Shown: in pieces, positions 7,128 to 8,357 of the stretch | Layout: every line of letters starts with the position of its first letter | Numbering within the stretch: position 1 is the stretch's first letter | From: an uncultured Bacteroidota bacterium | GTDB lineage: Bacteria > Bacteroidota > Bacteroidia > Bacteroidales > SZUA-534 | Length of the DNA: 8,357 nt | Assembly: GCA_937900725.1 (NCBI GenBank) | Contig: CALCFP010000122.1 | Location: 1-8,357 of the forward strand | Reading direction: 5' to 3' | Program-made: the position numbers and the translations under genes | The notes under the pieces: generated by a model | What the model was told of the DNA's origin: nothing | Database searches by the model: none | Seen by the model: only the letters and a program-made list of their open reading frames with translations

Positions 7128-7505
7128 ATGGAACCTATTCGATTAACAGGAACAGACGATTGTCCTGAAGTCATTTTGGACCCATCAACAGGCGAATTCA
7201 AATTCTCAGGCAAGTCACTACCTGAAGATGTCAAGGAATTTTACCTCCCAATACTTGATTGGATTGAAGAATATGTTAAAAAACCTATAGACGAAACAAT
7301 CGTTGAATTCAAGATGGAATATTTCAATTCCGCTTCTTCAAAACAAATTCTCGACGTATTGGAACACTTTGCAAAAGTCAACGAAACAGGCAAGAAAATA
7401 AAAGTCAACTGGTTGTACATTGAAGACGATGAGGACATGGCTGAGGCAGGTGAATCATATAGCGACATTGTTGACATTCCATTCGAAATAACCCCATACG
7501 AATAA
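7128..7505 (+). CDS. siaC: SiaC-family regulatory phosphoprotein (DUF1987)
   Basis: The 125-residue product aligns by eye along its length with the DUF1987/SiaC family. Landmarks are LTGTDDCPEVILDP (6-19), the SLPEDVKEFY helix (30-39), the phospho-site strand EYFNSASSK (64-72), the KIKVNWLYIEDDEDMAEAGE block and the ending DIPFEI. In Pseudomonas aeruginosa, SiaC is phosphorylated on Thr68 by the kinase SiaB and dephosphorylated by SiaA, and the unmodified form activates the diguanylate cyclase SiaD. Here the aligned residue is S68, still able to accept phosphate. No siaA, siaB or siaD homologue is in this window, so partners are unknown. The ATG at 7128 gives the family start. A strong hairpin with a T tract begins 21 nt after the stop. 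Confidence 0.88.
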   Translation: MEPIRLTGTDDCPEVILDPSTGEFKFSGKSLPEDVKEFYLPILDWIEEYVKKPIDETIVEFKMEYFNSASSKQILDVLEHFAKVNETGKKIKVNWLYIEDDEDMAEAGESYSDIVDIPFEITPYE

Positions 7506-7523
7506 ATCTTAACAAGAGATATC

Positions 7524-8357
7524 ATGAGACACATTGCAAAACAATTAATTAGCATTGCAATGTGTCTTTTTTTTGTCTTTACGGCAAATGCACAAATATA
7601 CAATCCGGAATCAAAAAAGGTTGTTGCGGGACAATTGGGCGAGATAGTCTGGAAAGACGGGATACACAATAATTGCGACGCGCGATTCGGCACACTTGTC
7701 GCCAAAGAGAGACGGAACAGCATATCGCCATCTCGACAGATTGGCATTCCCGTAATCTACATAAAGCCGACACAGGAAGACTCCAACGGACTGCCAGTGT
7801 TTGTATTTGGTGGCGGACCAGGCGAAAGCAACCTTGCCAACACAATGTTCTTCGAACAAATCATCACCCGGAATCCGATTGTGATGATTGGCTACCGCGG
7901 GGTCGACGGCAATACACGCCTCGACTGCCCTTGCCTACTGAATGCCGTGAAGGATATAGGCAATGGACTAAAAACAACAAATGACCCTTACCAATTGGCC
8001 ATAGACTCATGTATCGATAATTGGCACAATCAACTTATTGACATTCAAGGATATTCAATTACAGAAGAAGTCAACGACATTGAAGATGTACGATTGGCTT
8101 TGGGGATTGACAAGTTCCACGCAGTATCTTTCAGTTACGGAACAATGCTAGTGCAAATGTACGCACAGATTTTTCCCGGACACATTGACCGGAATGTAAT
8201 CATAGCCCCTCGCCTACTATACGATTTCAAGATTCACGCTTCCGACATAGCCAACCTCGACAAACAGATAAACAAATTGCTAACCCCCGACAACAACTTT
8301 ATAATCAGAAATTTAATCAACCAAAGAAATACATTTGGCGTAAACAGCGAGCAATTA
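7524..8357 (+). CDS. Secreted alpha/beta hydrolase (TAP-like peptidase type), cut by the window edge
   Basis: An open frame of 278 codons runs from ATG 7524 off the right edge. Residues 1-23 form a signal peptide (MRHIAKQ, a hydrophobic core, then TANA|Q), so export is expected. The oxyanion segment FGGGPGES (95-102) resembles the HGGPG of prolyl-aminopeptidase-like hydrolases. GYRGVDG with a following DC (123-135) matches the D-RG-G...DCP region of the tripeptidyl-aminopeptidase-like group. The nucleophile elbow is SFSYGT (202-207) with S204 the likely catalytic Ser; the usual first Gly is replaced by Ser. The catalytic Asp and His should lie beyond 8357. It starts 18 nt after the siaC stop. 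A terminator-like hairpin overlaps codons 2-17. M13 could be an alternative start but would lose most of the signal peptide. The substrate is not known. Confidence 0.8.
   Translation, partial: MRHIAKQLISIAMCLFFVFTANAQIYNPESKKVVAGQLGEIVWKDGIHNNCDARFGTLVAKERRNSISPSRQIGIPVIYIKPTQEDSNGLPVFVFGGGPGESNLANTMFFEQIITRNPIVMIGYRGVDGNTRLDCPCLLNAVKDIGNGLKTTNDPYQLAIDSCIDNWHNQLIDIQGYSITEEVNDIEDVRLALGIDKFHAVSFSYGTMLVQMYAQIFPGHIDRNVIIAPRLLYDFKIHASDIANLDKQINKLLTPDNNFIIRNLINQRNTFGVNSEQL
7527..7574 (+). terminator. Hairpin with T tract, inside the hydrolase signal-peptide codons
   Basis: AGACACATTGCAA (7527-7539) pairs perfectly with TTGCAATGTGTCT (7555-7567), a 13-bp stem with a 15-nt AT-rich loop. An uninterrupted run of eight T covers 7567-7574. 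This is the layout of an intrinsic terminator, 21 nt downstream of the siaC stop and pointing along siaC transcription. The opposite strand has no T run. The left arm begins directly after the ATG of the hydrolase gene, so the element is also coding sequence. It may end siaC transcripts, act as an attenuator for the hydrolase, or both. Confidence 0.7.

Overview
The window looks like Bacteroidales DNA (order-level guess). Supporting signs are matches to the Bacteroidetes -7 promoter element TAnnTTTG, few Shine-Dalgarno sequences, signal peptides ending in ANA|Q, and Bacteroidetes-type gene families. It does not read as one continuous genome. At least three pieces of different base composition are joined.

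Region 1 (1 to about 140) is strongly AT-rich and has no recognisable gene. Region 2 (about 146 to 1518) is a richer-GC piece of a histidine operon, hisA-hisF. hisA has lost about its first 33 residues and hisF its last few residues and stop codon, so both ends of the piece are cut inside genes. Region 3 (about 1555 to 8357) has another codon style and begins inside the 3' part of a minus-strand gene that is also cut. The simplest reading is a chimeric clone, read or assembly; a real rearrangement is less likely. Nothing should be inferred from his genes lying next to region 3 genes.

Region 3 holds seven genes. On the minus strand, fabG (fatty-acid synthesis reductase) is followed after 20 nt by a membrane-anchored von Willebrand A (VWA) domain protein. 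Divergent from fabG, across a roughly 300-bp intergenic region, is a small secreted outer-membrane beta-barrel protein that ends in a strong intrinsic terminator. Then come 5-formyltetrahydrofolate cyclo-ligase and a CAAX-type (Ste24/M48) membrane protease, which overlap by ATGA. Next are a SiaC-family (DUF1987) regulatory phosphoprotein and a secreted alpha/beta hydrolase that runs off the right edge.

Most of the content is ordinary housekeeping and envelope biology. The most interesting native signal is a perfect 13-bp hairpin with a T8 tract right after siaC. It lies inside the first 17 codons of the secreted hydrolase and forms part of its signal-peptide coding sequence, so a terminator or attenuator appears to be dual-coded with a signal peptide. 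A possible leaderless promoter in front of the cyclo-ligase gene and a Ser in place of the SiaC phospho-Thr are secondary points. I found no CRISPR array, tRNA, rRNA, insertion sequence or clear new multi-gene system.
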